Of a DNA stretch of 64,000 bases, positions 44,038 through 54,430 are shown piece by piece. Both the position numbers and the translations under genes were made by a program. Numbering within the stretch: position 1 is the first letter of the stretch; the number at the start of each line of letters is the position of its first letter. The notes below the pieces were generated by a model. It was not told where the DNA came from, did no database searches, and was given only the letters and a program-made list of their open reading frames with translations. The stretch comes from Acholoe squamosa (lineage: Eukaryota > Annelida > Polychaeta > Phyllodocida > Polynoidae): contig OX439039.1 in the NCBI GenBank assembly GCA_949317995.1, positions 53,992,785-54,056,784 of the forward strand, in the 5' to 3' direction.

Positions 44038-45162
44038 CTAAGGGGGCTGACCTTGGGACATTGCCATGTTAGGTCGGTGGGGAAAGGTTACTTCAGTATC
44101 TTCCCCAGGTGAATCGATAAGGTGAGGTGAGTTGTAAGGCGTCCTAATGCCTCTATTGAGCAGTGGGGTTGTAGCTATGAGGTGGGACCTGCTTGTAGCT
44201 CCGTCTACACTTCTCAGTAGTCTGTAACCAGTGGGGGTTCTTCTTCTAAGAGGTGAACTTGATTGGGCCCTCCTTCTAAATCTAGAGCCTTGTCTGGATG
44301 GTGAGTCCACTGACCTGGTCCTAAGTGGTTGTGTGGGTGTGTATACAGGTGGGGGGTATAGGTCCTCCTCTCCAGAAGTGGATTGGTATTGGTCAGGCTG
44401 GGTAACAGTAGGGTCAAGCCACTCATCCAATAGTCTGTTGATGTTGAGTGAGAAGTTTGGATTGTCTCCTACCGGGCGTTCAAAGTTGTTACTGGAAACC
44501 CTGCCTACACCGTTTTCATAGGCTGCTCTCCACCTAGAAACTGCTGATCCGATTCTGTCTCTCCAGTAATCAGCGTCTAGGGAAGTGTCAGAGTCTGTGT
44601 CTACAACCACTGGCTCCTCACAAACCGGCGGTTTATGTGAAGTCACACCTGAGTTAGGCTGTACTGTAGATGCAGCTGCACTAGGTGTGGTGGGTTGTGG
44701 GGGAATGATATCCTGGAGGGTAGCTTGAAGCTCTGGTGGTCTGTCCTCCAGGTGTGGGTCGAGGTACAAGTGGTCCTGTATATTGTCCACTGGTACTTCA
44801 GAGGCTGGGCTAGTTATACCAGAAAGTCTTAGTGGCGGTGAATGTACTTGTGAGTAACCAGGTAAGGTGATGTCTAATCCTGGTGCAGGTAGTGATACTG
44901 GCGTACTGGTGTGTGCTCCAGTATTGTGGTCCACTATTGTAGAGGAGAATTGCTCAATACCGGTACTCACAGGTTGTAATACATGGGCCTGCAGTGCTAT
45001 AGGTAAAACTGGATCCAATGTCAATGCATCTGGAGATGAAGTTTGCCTCTGGAGGTGGTGTGTAGTATCACTTGTGGGGTGGTTGGGCACGTCTAGCCCA
45101 GGTGATGTAAAGGTGCGTTGTTCTGAAGCTGGCTCCTTGGGTGATGTCTCACTATTGCTCAT
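44038..45162 (-). CDS. Pro/Ser/Thr-rich ORF upstream of Gag
   Basis: 374 open codons beginning 53 bp inside the 5' LTR. It is rich in Pro, Ser, Thr and Asp in the first 230 residues and Arg/Ser-rich near the end (RRRAQSSSPLRRRTPTGYR). No signal peptide, membrane segment or known fold is visible. It may be an N-terminal Gag extension or a separate leader protein; the frame relation to Gag is not resolved. Confidence 0.6.
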   Translation of the reverse strand: MSNSETSPKEPASEQRTFTSPGLDVPNHPTSDTTHHLQRQTSSPDALTLDPVLPIALQAHVLQPVSTGIEQFSSTIVDHNTGAHTSTPVSLPAPGLDITLPGYSQVHSPPLRLSGITSPASEVPVDNIQDHLYLDPHLEDRPPELQATLQDIIPPQPTTPSAAASTVQPNSGVTSHKPPVCEEPVVVDTDSDTSLDADYWRDRIGSAVSRWRAAYENGVGRVSSNNFERPVGDNPNFSLNINRLLDEWLDPTVTQPDQYQSTSGEEDLYPPPVYTPTQPLRTRSVDSPSRQGSRFRRRAQSSSPLRRRTPTGYRLLRSVDGATSRSHLIATTPLLNRGIRTPYNSPHLIDSPGEDTEVTFPHRPNMAMSQGQPP

Positions 45163-45193
45163 GTTTAATGAGAGGTTGGTAGTGGGATATTCT

Positions 45194-45211
45194 TGGAGGG
45201 TTCTCCCACCA
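45194..45211 (-). promoter_or_regulatory. Primer-binding site candidate
   Basis: Three bases inside the 5' LTR, the minus strand reads TGGTGGGAGAACCCTCCA. It starts with the TGG expected to pair with a tRNA CCA end. The matching tRNA would end GGTTCTCCCACCA; I cannot name it with certainty. Confidence 0.5.
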
Positions 45212-45214
45212 TCG

Positions 45215-45863
45215 TGTCAACGGACGGTTACAAGTGGTGAAGTGAATGTACACGGAATCCAGAGAAGTTCATTTGATCCTTTTATTGCATAGCTGACATG
45301 AGTGTTTCATAAAGGTGGTAACAATGATAACACTCGCCAATATCTAAGCTCTGCCTCCGATCCTATAGCTCAACCTGTCGTAGGTTCTAGGTATAGGTGT
45401 AAGGTGTAAATTGGGAGAGATGTTGGGAGCTGCTCAAGCTGCCTTTTATATTAAGGGTTTGAGCAGCTCACAGTATTGTGAAATATTCTATACACGTGGC
45501 TCAATAAAATAGAGACACGTGTCATAGGGAGAGATTGCCACCTGTGGGTTAATCATGTTAATGAGGATTGAGAGGAGATTGTGAAATATCCTCTCATTCC
45601 AAATATGGCACCACAGGTGGATCCCACATCCTCCAGCGGGGCTGTGTGGGTGTAGATATGATTGGAATGTTATTACATCCTTGTACCTTATGTCACAGAG
45701 TCTCATGGAGGAAGTGGGTTCGTGATAGCTTATGGATCCTGGTTCCTGTTGGGGAATACAGGAGGTTGTTGAGTGTGGATCGTGAGCAGAGCTTAGGTTT
45801 TATATGGCGAAGAAATTAGTAAATATGAAAAATAATAATAATACCCAGAATGGTCCATTGACA
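45215..45863 (-). repeat. 5' LTR of the env-bearing element
   Basis: 649 bp with intact TGTCAA...TTGACA ends. It contains the TATA-like TATAAAAGG (minus strand, about 45440-45453) enclosed by the GAGCAGCT inverted repeat, and an AATAAA signal. Confidence 0.92.
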
Positions 45864-46440
45864 CTATCTATCATATTCACCAGTTTCCCAAAGGACAGAC
45901 CAATTCCAACAGTTATTCATGAGTTTCAACAAGACAAACACAGGAATTATCAGTAATTGATAAATTGCGGGTAATGAGACTGACAGGCAAATTCATACTC
46001 CACCTAGTGGTGATTCCAAGTATTCACCAGACTTTCAAGGACTCAGCCTGGTGGCTCCACCTTCTGCTAATCACTGAGCAACTCTCAAACCCCGGTTGTA
46101 ATGGGTAACACACTTTACCTTTTCTCACCCGGCGTTCATAACAATACGCCTTATAAACTTTCCCACCACTCCCACCCTCTTTTTAATGGTGTGGTTTTCA
46201 TAAACTCAGGACTTTGTAGTACCTTGATATGTTGACTTACCATATATATTATACTCAAACTTAATACTATGCACTCTGACCATTTATCCATTTTTGGTAA
46301 CATATGGTACAAGTTAGTGCCTTACATCATTTACATTTCAACTCTTATGCCATGGCTGATACGATCGTTACTATAGAATAGACCTATTCACGCCATATTC
46401 AATGGGGGGATGGAATACAATGCTTGCTTATTCAATGCTG
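45864..46440. other. Right flank of the large LTR element
   Basis: No gene recognised. The 4 bp after the LTR are CTAT; no equal sequence is seen at the left end. Confidence 0.4.
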
Positions 46441-46702
46441 CCATTTTGAAATTTGTACAGAGCTAGTCTTTGGTACCAAACCCTGTTAGCTTTGCATTAA
46501 ATGTTACCCACGGGAAAATTCCTTTTTTAATATTGCGCTTTCCTCTATCATATACATCAAACAACTCATAACATGATATTATTTGATCATTTCAATCATT
46601 TATTTACTGTAAGAATACTTCTAATAACCATGCCTGTAATGCTAAATCCGAAACTAACAGCCTTTGGCATCCACGGCTAGCTCTGTACAAATTTCAAAAT
46701 GG
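46441..46702. mobile_element. MITE with 26-bp terminal inverted repeats
   Basis: 46441-46466 (CCATTTTGAAATTTGTACAG...) is the exact inverse of 46677-46702, enclosing about 210 bp. No open frame. The target duplication is not clear. Confidence 0.75.
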
Positions 46703-46860
46703 TGATGTAAACATGAAGCGAGACGTTGAAATGGGGTAAGTTCGATCGTTTTTCTTTATTTAAAAGCAAATTCATCCCTTAGGGCCATGGCAGAACTGCC
46801 AATGTCAACTCACATATGATCATTTAGCATTGCATTCCCCTCAGTGACTCTGTCCATATT

Positions 46861-47250
46861 CAACATGTTAGTGTAAAAGAACTCCACTTTATGAATTTCT
46901 TGTTCAGTGTTCTCATTATGTATGAGGTCTACAAACTTGGTAGGGCTACCACCCACACACACACACACACACACAAACACCCACATGATGTGTTCTTCAA
47001 ATAACGGCTTCGTTGAATACAAGTAGAGACACCTCAGGGAATATGATGCTAAATTATCACATACTTATTGACATTTGCTTATGTATGTCATTAGTTTAGT
47101 TACATGTTTATCATATACCATATTTACTTGTGTTAGTGTAATAAAACTCTATTTATGAATTTCCTGTTCAGTGTTCTCATTATGTATGAGGTCTACACAC
47201 ACACGCACACACATGATGTGTTCTTCAAATAACATTAATGTTATTTGAAG
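46861..47250. repeat. CA-linked dispersed repeat, copy 2, with internal tandem duplication
   Basis: A CA tract (46953-46979) and 46980-47150 match 27918-28130. A block GTTCAGTGTTCTCATTATGT occurs twice (about 46903 and 47167). A third CA tract with CATGATGTGTTCTTCAAATA begins near 47201. The array ends in a perfect 28-bp palindrome at 47223-47250. Confidence 0.75.
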
Positions 47251-47545
47251 TGTTGATTAACACTTTAGTCTTTTCCCTAATCACTTTATGTCACCTCTAT
47301 TTGTTATTTTATATTTCCTCGTAACCTCTCTTTATTTAATTGGGTATTGCGCTTAAAAAGCCACTCTGCCGGAACATGAGTTTACAACAGGGGTAAGAGA
47401 TATCTCTATACAATAACTGTATGCACAGTATACTGTTGTATTCTGGTCAGTAGGTGAAATAAACGACAAGGAATAAAAAGTAGTTAAACCGAGATGTCAT
47501 TGAGCATGAAGCATGTTGGTTAGTAGTGCATTAGATATGGGCACT

Positions 47546-47551
47546 TTTATT
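47546..47551 (-). terminator. Polyadenylation signal candidate of the otopetrin gene
   Basis: AATAAA on the minus strand, 87-92 nt downstream of the otopetrin stop codon. Confidence 0.45.
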
Positions 47552-47637
47552 AGTATTCCTCATTAGCCTCCTTCCAGATGCCAGAAAATGACATGCTGAG
47601 CTGGAATAATTCATGAGTGAAAATGCAAAGTTCTACA

Positions 47638-50600
47638 TTAATGTTCCTTTGTACTGGGTAGGAGATTGACTAGATGGACTGTGTGCACATGGTGTTTGTC
47701 ATATGTTTTCTGCCATATGTCAGAGAGCGAGACACTAGAATGGAAGCGGAAGAAGATAGCAAGAGGTAGAAAGATATGCATGATGATTGTCCAGGCCAAC
47801 TTGCCATACACTCGGGTGAACATCTCAGCATGGTGAACCTCCTTCAGCTGGAAGGTATTAATCAGCCACATGGCTAGATTAGCAATCAGCAGGAAAGTCA
47901 CACATGACCGACCAGGCTTTGTATCGTGGTGTTCTGGATCCTTCACACGTCTATGCAGAGCATCCACAATAAAAACACACTGCACAGTTGCTGAGATAAA
48001 CTTGAGGAGAGACACAGTCAGCTGAAGGATGGCAAAGGTACGCATCATCCCAGAACTATAGACCTGTGTTGCACCAGCATATCCAAGGAAACCAAGTAGG
48101 ATATATACACCACCAAGAGCAATAATTAGGAGGTTCTGGTCAAACACTTCTTCAAGCATGCCGGTGAAATGCAGTTTACTGAACTGGTAAAACGATGGCA
48201 TTATAGCAATAAGTGTCAGACCATTAGTTATCAATTCACTTATGAGATAGATCATGAATGTAATGTCTGACATGCCATCTTGTGACAATAAATAGATGAA
48301 TAAGCACATTGCTATTGCAGCACCAATAAATACGGCAAGGCCGAGAAAGAGCCCAGTGTTAGCTTTGTGGCATTCTCTATCATTTGTTTCTTCCAATTGA
48401 TTTGTTTCTTCATCCCCAGCAGAACAAACTCTTGTATGGCCAATGTTGGATAAGATTTTGTAGAACATGGCAGCAGCCAGGAGGCTGAATTCTATGGTGA
48501 AGGGGTACAGGTAGGGTGAAGCAACATCATACAGAGTCCTTCGTCTGTAGCAAAAGGAGATCCTCACCATATCTGAAAGGTCCATTTCAAGTATTCTATT
48601 AGATTCAGCTAACTACATTTTTGTTATAAATTCTTTTAAAGCTTGGATGATTTCCCACAATGTGTTTTTTTTTCAATAATCACATCGTTACATGTATTAT
48701 TTTCATCATGTTTTATGCATACCTTTATCCTTACTATAGGGGTGTGAAAAATAAGACCCATTATGGTGAGTATTATTATTCTTGGTGCTGTGTTCAGAAC
48801 TACTGAAGGACTGCTGGGCCTCCAGCACCAGGGTATACACCCATGTACAGAGGTTCGCTGCTGCCACATGCATCAGTCCAAACTTCATCACCTCGTGCCG
48901 GTAGTTTATCAACACCTACAAATGGAGTATATTTCATATTTCAGACGTGATAAGTGACTGATAATGTGCAGATAAGGGACGAGTTTACAATACGCATTCC
49001 CTCCAGGCATTGCAAGACCATGTAACACTAAGAAAGCCTTCAATGGGAATTTCAAAATGATGCAAAGCTTGATAATGAGGCTTTCCCTTAGCCTACAATG
49101 TCTTGATGGTAGGGGGTGATAGTGGTGGACAGGTATCACTATTGATTCGACAGCTGTGTCTGCTGATGTTTTGCCATTGTCCTTTACACAATTAATTTTG
49201 CTAGAGTCACTCTATCTACTTACCTTGTGGTTCTTGAAAAGCGAGAATATCTGTAGGAATGTGAAGAGCATTCTTGCAGTAATTGGCAGTATGGAATTCA
49301 GACCATAGCAGTTGAAGGCATTTGGTGCTTCGGCCATCATCAGCAGTCTGAAGCCATCTAGGAGAACAGCAGCTAGGCTAAGCTAAAGTATATTGGTTAG
49401 TTCCCATTTTTGCATATCAATACATGGGATCTACAATGAGAATTTTGATGTTGCTGGGCAGCTATTGCAGGCAGCTTGACACTTTCTCTACATGTCATTC
49501 TAACTAGTTTGAAATAATTGCCGCCACCTATGCAATCTGATCCCTAATCTGCAGTGAAGTCTAGCTATTTGACTGCGTATTACATGGTTTGATTATATGA
49601 TTTTACAATTATATTCAAGAATTTAGACCATTATCGCTTCATTCTTTTGGAAAACTAATGATCTTGTATGGGAGATGGTTCTGAAAGCAAATCATAAGAA
49701 GGAACAGTAGTGTATAGGAATGCGTTGCATATCAAGTGAAATGATATTAAAATGGACTACTTACTAATTAACCCCATTCTGGCAAATAGGTTTTCTCCCT
49801 CTCCATTAAACTGGAAAGCTGGAAACCTGAGGAATTTAGCGAGCACTGAGTCATAGTCTGTATCATCTTCATCTGGTACAGCCTTGATATCTACCTCGGA
49901 GTTATTTCCTTGATCTTTTTTACTATCAAAATTGATCATGTAGACCTCAGAGTTGTGTCCACTGGTGCTATCAGAGGGAGGGGATGAAAGGGACTTGACA
50001 CATGGGGTTATCATGTCAACCCCTGACCTGGCTTTCTGTAATTTGAACTTCCTGATAGAGATCTCCAAGTATATCAAGAAGATAAAGGCTGTTACATATA
50101 CGTATATGTGGTACACCTATAGAAAAAGGAAACGGTTATTGTTTAATGAATGGAAGCATAGTCTATGCAGAACCAATTGTTAGATTGAAATACTCTATGG
50201 AAGTATAATTATCACGCACTTGTAACACTATGCAAAGTTTTCACCATTGATGAATAAAAAAATAAATGTTGTAGCATTTGTAAATGCGATTTAGATTAAC
50301 AATAGATTATCTATTGCTACTCCATCCCTGGCAGGTAGGCTGACATCGTAGTCACAATTACACACTATCTATAGCAGAGAACCTAGATTTAGAATTGTTG
50401 CTACTTACAGCCAAAACCATCCCACTGGTAGAGTTAGGCTTGACTCCTGAGAGTACTTGGGCCAGAGTGAGCACGATGGCCATGGATGCAATAACCATTG
50501 CATACAATCCCGACAGTGACCCCACGTTTGTAAGCCTACAATATAGTATGTTATATTGGTTTAGAAAAAATAAGCTTTGCAGGGTCATGACAGCTTTAAG

Positions 50601-51353
50601 AGATTTTACAAAAGGAACATAAACTGGGGATAATAAAATGGACTTTCGTGGATGTCCCAAAAGTGAGACCTCTGTAAAATTCATATATTCTTCACTATCT
50701 GAATCATTATGGTCAGTCCACTTGCTTGGCTGTACTGCTAAGACCTTAAGCTATTAAGATTTACTAAGGTCCAAGGTAACAAATTTTGTTACCTTGGACC
50801 TTAGTAAATCTGACGAACAGACTATGTTCCGGGGCCTTATAGGTCCTGTGATTAATGATGCACACATATCACAATTTTCTTTTCTTATTTGCTAGGTGTC
50901 TGGCTGTTGGTGCTTTGTTTGAATTATATGTTGCCATTTCTCCCTGCCTCAAGGAATAAGTTGCTAGTGGAAATAAAGAGAATCAGAATTCCCCATAGAC
51001 TATAACATGGTGTAACACCATCAGGTAGGGAGAACAGTCAGAAGGAATTCACCTTTTTCAGACATTTATGACCATCAGAATGGTTTAGAAATTTCCATAC
51101 ATATTTATGGGTACATTGCCAACATGGATCAATGGATAATAGAAAATCAGCCCTGGGTTAGCTAGTACCCCACCCTTAATTTTAGATGTACTGACCTCGT
51201 TGCAAAAGCAGTCTTAGGGTCATATTTCCCCCTGCCCAAGTAAGAGGGCAATTCCCGGTTTCTACTCCTCTTCTTGATTCCTGTTGCCTTGGGCTGCTCC
51301 TCCTGGAGAAAGGCACCTCCAAATCTTGTCACCTCTAGGTCACCCATATCCAT
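47638..51353 (-). CDS. Otopetrin-family proton channel (six coding exons)
   Basis: Coding exons, 5'-3': 51353-51196, 50535-50409, 50116-49765, 49372-49224, 48915-48723, 48572-47638. All introns have GT...AG ends and phases agree, giving 1914 nt (637 aa). An in-frame TAA at 51369-51371 supports the start. Otopetrins are dimeric proton-selective channels of the plasma membrane. Twelve hydrophobic segments are visible, first LSGLYAMVIASMAIVLTLAQ. Family motifs include ITARMLFTFLQIFSLF, FGLMHVAAANLCTWVY (N-terminal half), SPYLYPFTIEFSLLAAA, LLIANLAMWLINTF and IIMHIFLPLAIFFRFHSSV (C-terminal half). The loop after the fifth segment carries N-glycosylation sites (NNT, NGS). An acidic cytosolic loop (PDEDDTDYDS) joins segments two and three. 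A 5' UTR acceptor (CTCTACAG) ends at 51463, so an upstream non-coding exon is likely. Family assignment is firm; paralogue type is not resolved. Confidence 0.93.
50757..50811. repeat. Perfect foldback in otopetrin intron 1
   Basis: 27-bp perfect arms around a single central base (AGATTTACTAAGGTCCAAGG...). It lies within the 660-bp first coding-region intron (50536-51195). It is probably a minimal MITE; in the pre-mRNA it would form a long hairpin. Confidence 0.8.
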
Positions 51354-51659
51354 GCTACACCAAAATCGTTATATATCCAAATAGTAGCGTGACTCTGCGC
51401 TTTCTCTCATAACAAAGCTCACTGTGTTATGTGAATTGAAGCTCAGGGTGGCCCAATGTTCCCTGTAGAGAATACAATAACAGTCAGATACAGATAGCAG
51501 TCCAAAGGATAACACCAGAATATCTGTGTTTCAGGATCCCTAGGTTGTGGTACCTAAGGCTATGTTATGTCTTCTAGAGAATATCTATCCCTTTGGTGGA
51601 AAGAAATGTTTTAGAGTATTTCCTAACGTTTGTAACGTGACCTTTTTGTTGTCGTTGCT

Positions 51660-52320
51660 TTTTTTAAGGTTTGAAGGGTTTTATTGCCAAGTCACAAATT
51701 ATACATAAGTGATAAAATCTGAAAATAGTTGACTTCCTTTCTTTCAATGAATTTTTCAGTTGTTAACACATAGATAATGAGAATAGTGATATATGTAAAA
51801 TGGTGAGGATGAAAAAACACAAAGTACAAGTATAACAAAGGAAAACAATATGTACAAAGAGAGGTATACCATATATATACAGAGAGAAACTGATCAGGAT
51901 AAGAGGAAATTACTATGATGGCAGATTTTCATCCACCTAGTATTCATTCAAGTTTAATATTTCCGTATTAGGGCTTTCTAAGATTATTAGGGGAACTTAT
52001 GGTTTAATAATATGAAGAAAAACAGCAGCTGCTTCTGACATAGCAAGACAATGATGAGAAGTCTCATTGAAGGTATGAGAAAGGGGTACAACGTCATATG
52101 ATGTAACCATTGATGGAACAATGACAACTCTATTAGCAGGCATTGGCAGAATTAACAGACGGGAACGACGATACTCCAAACTCCCTCCTATGTTAGAACA
52201 CATACTTCAACCATACTCACATAATAGTCACTCATAGCCACACAAATTTTTAAAAATCAATAAGTTGAATCATTCCAGTAGCAAGTCCTACAATAGGCCT
52301 AACCATAAGAAGTGGGTGGT
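51660..52320 (-). repeat. Possible LINE 3' region
   Basis: On the minus strand the segment ends GACTTGGCAATAAAACCC, a style common at LINE 3' ends, and lies downstream of the LINE C-terminal relic at 52538-52936. No coding sequence. Confidence 0.3.
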
Positions 52321-52324
52321 AGGT

Positions 52325-52490
52325 TTGGTCATTACAACCCATCCCCCCCCCCTACTTCTCGAAAATCTAGCAGACAGCAAAAACAGGTGAGGTCATTACA
52401 ACCCATCCTCATTTTGCTGACTGAAGCCTGGCCTGAGATGAAACAATGATCAGGAGGCAGGTGAGGTCATTACAACCCATCCCCTTGTAA
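52325..52490. repeat. Three copies of GTCATTACAACCCATCC
   Basis: The motif GAGGTCATTACAACCCATCC occurs near 52387 and 52462, with a variant near 52328; spacing is 60-75 bp. Confidence 0.7.
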
Positions 52491-52537
52491 ACACTGTTCC
52501 ACCCAGGCCAGTCCAATAAGTAGAAGAGTCGAATGCA

Positions 52538-52936
52538 TTAAGATTCAAGAGTAGCAGTCGCTGACAATACAGCTGGTTTCATTAAGTTAACATTTTTCAC
52601 AATCCTTTGCTTAAAAGCTACTTTGTTGGGACTACACTGATGCCAAACAGTCAGGTTATTCCATAGCCAGACACCTCTTCTTAATGGAGAGTTTAGATAG
52701 CCTCTGTTCCGGGCCCTCATCAACTTAAAGCGTATTTTGTCCTTAGACCGCAATCCTTCTCGCCTTAGAGTCTCATCAATCATATCAGGGCATTTGGATA
52801 GTTTAAACATGTACGTTACTTGAAGGGTGCCCAGGTGTATAATGCAAAAACAAGGTGTATAATGCAAATGCTGTTCAAACATTTGAAAACATTTATAAGG
52901 GAAACGTTGGCATGCAAACATCATTTCAACTATCAT
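52538..52936 (-). pseudogene. LINE ORF2 C-terminal relic
   Basis: 132 open codons. The second half (RSKDKIRFKLMRARNRGYLN, then RRGVWLWNNLTVWHQ, then NKVAFKQRIVKNV) matches the end of LINE ORF2 proteins, where a W-N-L and F-K motif pair follows the RT domain. It resembles the C-terminal part of the better-preserved LINE at 60883-61341. No RT motifs remain upstream; it is an old fragment. Confidence 0.6.
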
Positions 52937-53550
52937 CTAACCGTTGTTAATGATAAAAAACAAAAATATTTTCTTGCCAGCCAGGTATATCTTGGTATAC
53001 TCTCTGCATATTTATGAAACATAACAATTATTTCCTAAATTCGTCTAGGCTGATCCCGAGTTGACTGTATCAGTTAATGCGCTTTGCTCACACCTATAGC
53101 ATATCGTTGGCAAAAGCTTATGCCAGTAGGGCCTATCTGTATCAAGGTAGGGATGGGTTTGTGCACCTGCTGATAAAACTGCAGGAGCTAAATCTTTGCT
53201 GATTCCATTATCGCAGTCGTAACACTGTTATATCTGTTAGCTATGGTTACGAATAGATGAAGGGTTATCATTCTATGGTAATTGTGTTTAGGGCAAACTA
53301 GGGGCCACATGACATTGTATGTGTACTATAAAATGGCTGGTAATTGTCCAAGCTTGCCTTGTTGTTGGCTGCAAGGCACTACGTTTCCTATTGCCTCCTT
53401 TTAATGAAGGCTTGGTTATCATAATTATAATCAAGTTAACTCGTCAACATCTCAAACTGAGTTGGAGTTCTAAACATTCCTATTTGGCTTAAAGGCTTGG
53501 CTGACGTTGGTCCGACTGTTGGCTTTACATAGGCTGATCTCTCACCAGTC
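52937..53550. other. Intergenic, nothing recognised
   Basis: No gene or repeat boundaries seen. Confidence 0.4.
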
Positions 53551-53554
53551 CAAA

Positions 53555-53960
53555 AGACAATTGTCCAACTGTCACCTCCCACCAGACCGACGAGCAATTG
53601 ACCACTTATGTCGTTCAGCAACTGCTACATCTCACCAAATTCCACAACAACCAACCACTGCAACCTACCTCTCGCTTCCTGCAAACAAAATAGATTACAG
53701 CCACCCATCACCGCCTTACTATCCTAAGGGACAGGTGACCACTGTGGCGTCTCATTCCAGCATGGCCAATTGACCACTGTCACCTATGACTAGCTCAAAT
53801 GTCAATTGAACACTCAATAGCTCCAAGGACACTTGACCACTGTCACCTCTTCAATAACCATATGCGAGAGGACTACTTCTCACTGGTCCCAATAGACCAC
53901 TGTCACCTTTTACTTCTGCCAAAAAAATAAATTAACCACTGTCACCTGTCAATAGCCACA
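53555..53960. repeat. GACCACTGTCACCT minisatellite-like array
   Basis: About six to eight degenerate units of 40-60 bp, each with (C/A)A(T/A)TGACCACTGTCACCT; clear cores near 53770, 53836, 53893 and 53935. Confidence 0.65.
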
Positions 53961-54400
53961 ACCATTGGCCATTTACTACACTAAACCAGAAAGTATCTGT
54001 ATACTCTGCTTATGAAGTAGAAATGGTTTAGTACTGAAGTACAACTGCATTTTGGTGGGTTTCCCCCTTTACTATGTGCATCATGCATTGTCAACTTACA
54101 TGAAACTTGTAAATTAGACAAAGTAGTAATGCTTCCCATGTCATAACACTGTCATATATATGATTAGAGGGAACAAGCACGGATCTTTTTAGAAAGCAAA
54201 CTGACTTTTATGTGATGTTGTGTCTCCCTTGTGCTTTGTAGAACAATAACTGTCGTGATAGGCATCTATTTCTGTTTTCATTGTTTTCTGTATATCCTGC
54301 TAGGCCAAATACAAAGAATGATAATAAAGGGTGTCTTCCTCTTTGAACCTAGATGATTCAACACAAGAGACCTTTGTGTACTTGGACATGATTTGATGAT
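53961..54400. other. Intergenic, nothing recognised
   Basis: AT-rich, short frames only. Confidence 0.4.
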
Positions 54401-54430
54401 CTGGGTTATAGCACATGTACTATAACCCAG
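54401..54430. repeat. Hairpin, 10-bp arms
   Basis: CTGGGTTATA and TATAACCCAG around a 10-nt loop. Confidence 0.6.

Larger units (their letters stand above)
29127..45863 (-). mobile_element. Env-bearing Ty3/gypsy endogenous retrovirus-like element, 16.7 kb
   Basis: Two direct LTRs of about 650 bp bound about 15.4 kb of mostly minus-strand open frames. In the 5'-3' direction of the element these are a Pro/Ser/Thr-rich ORF, Gag, protease, RT/RNase H, integrase, a small ORF, an F-type envelope and two more ORFs. The LTRs differ from each other by fewer than about ten changes (around 1%), so the insertion is young. It is not intact: a foldback element lies in pol and several other breaks interrupt coding parts. 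A clear target duplication is not visible. At 16.7 kb it is far longer than typical Ty3/gypsy elements (5-9 kb), because of the extra ORFs and long spacers. An older, opposite-orientation solo LTR of the family lies 3.3 kb away. Confidence 0.92.

Noticed and set aside
44867-45292. 141-codon plus-strand frame
   Set aside because: It is the antisense shadow of the Pro-rich ORF upstream of Gag and runs into the LTR.
29122-45867. Target-site duplication of the large LTR element
   Set aside because: The right LTR is followed by CTAT, but no equal 4-bp repeat is found at the eroded left edge.
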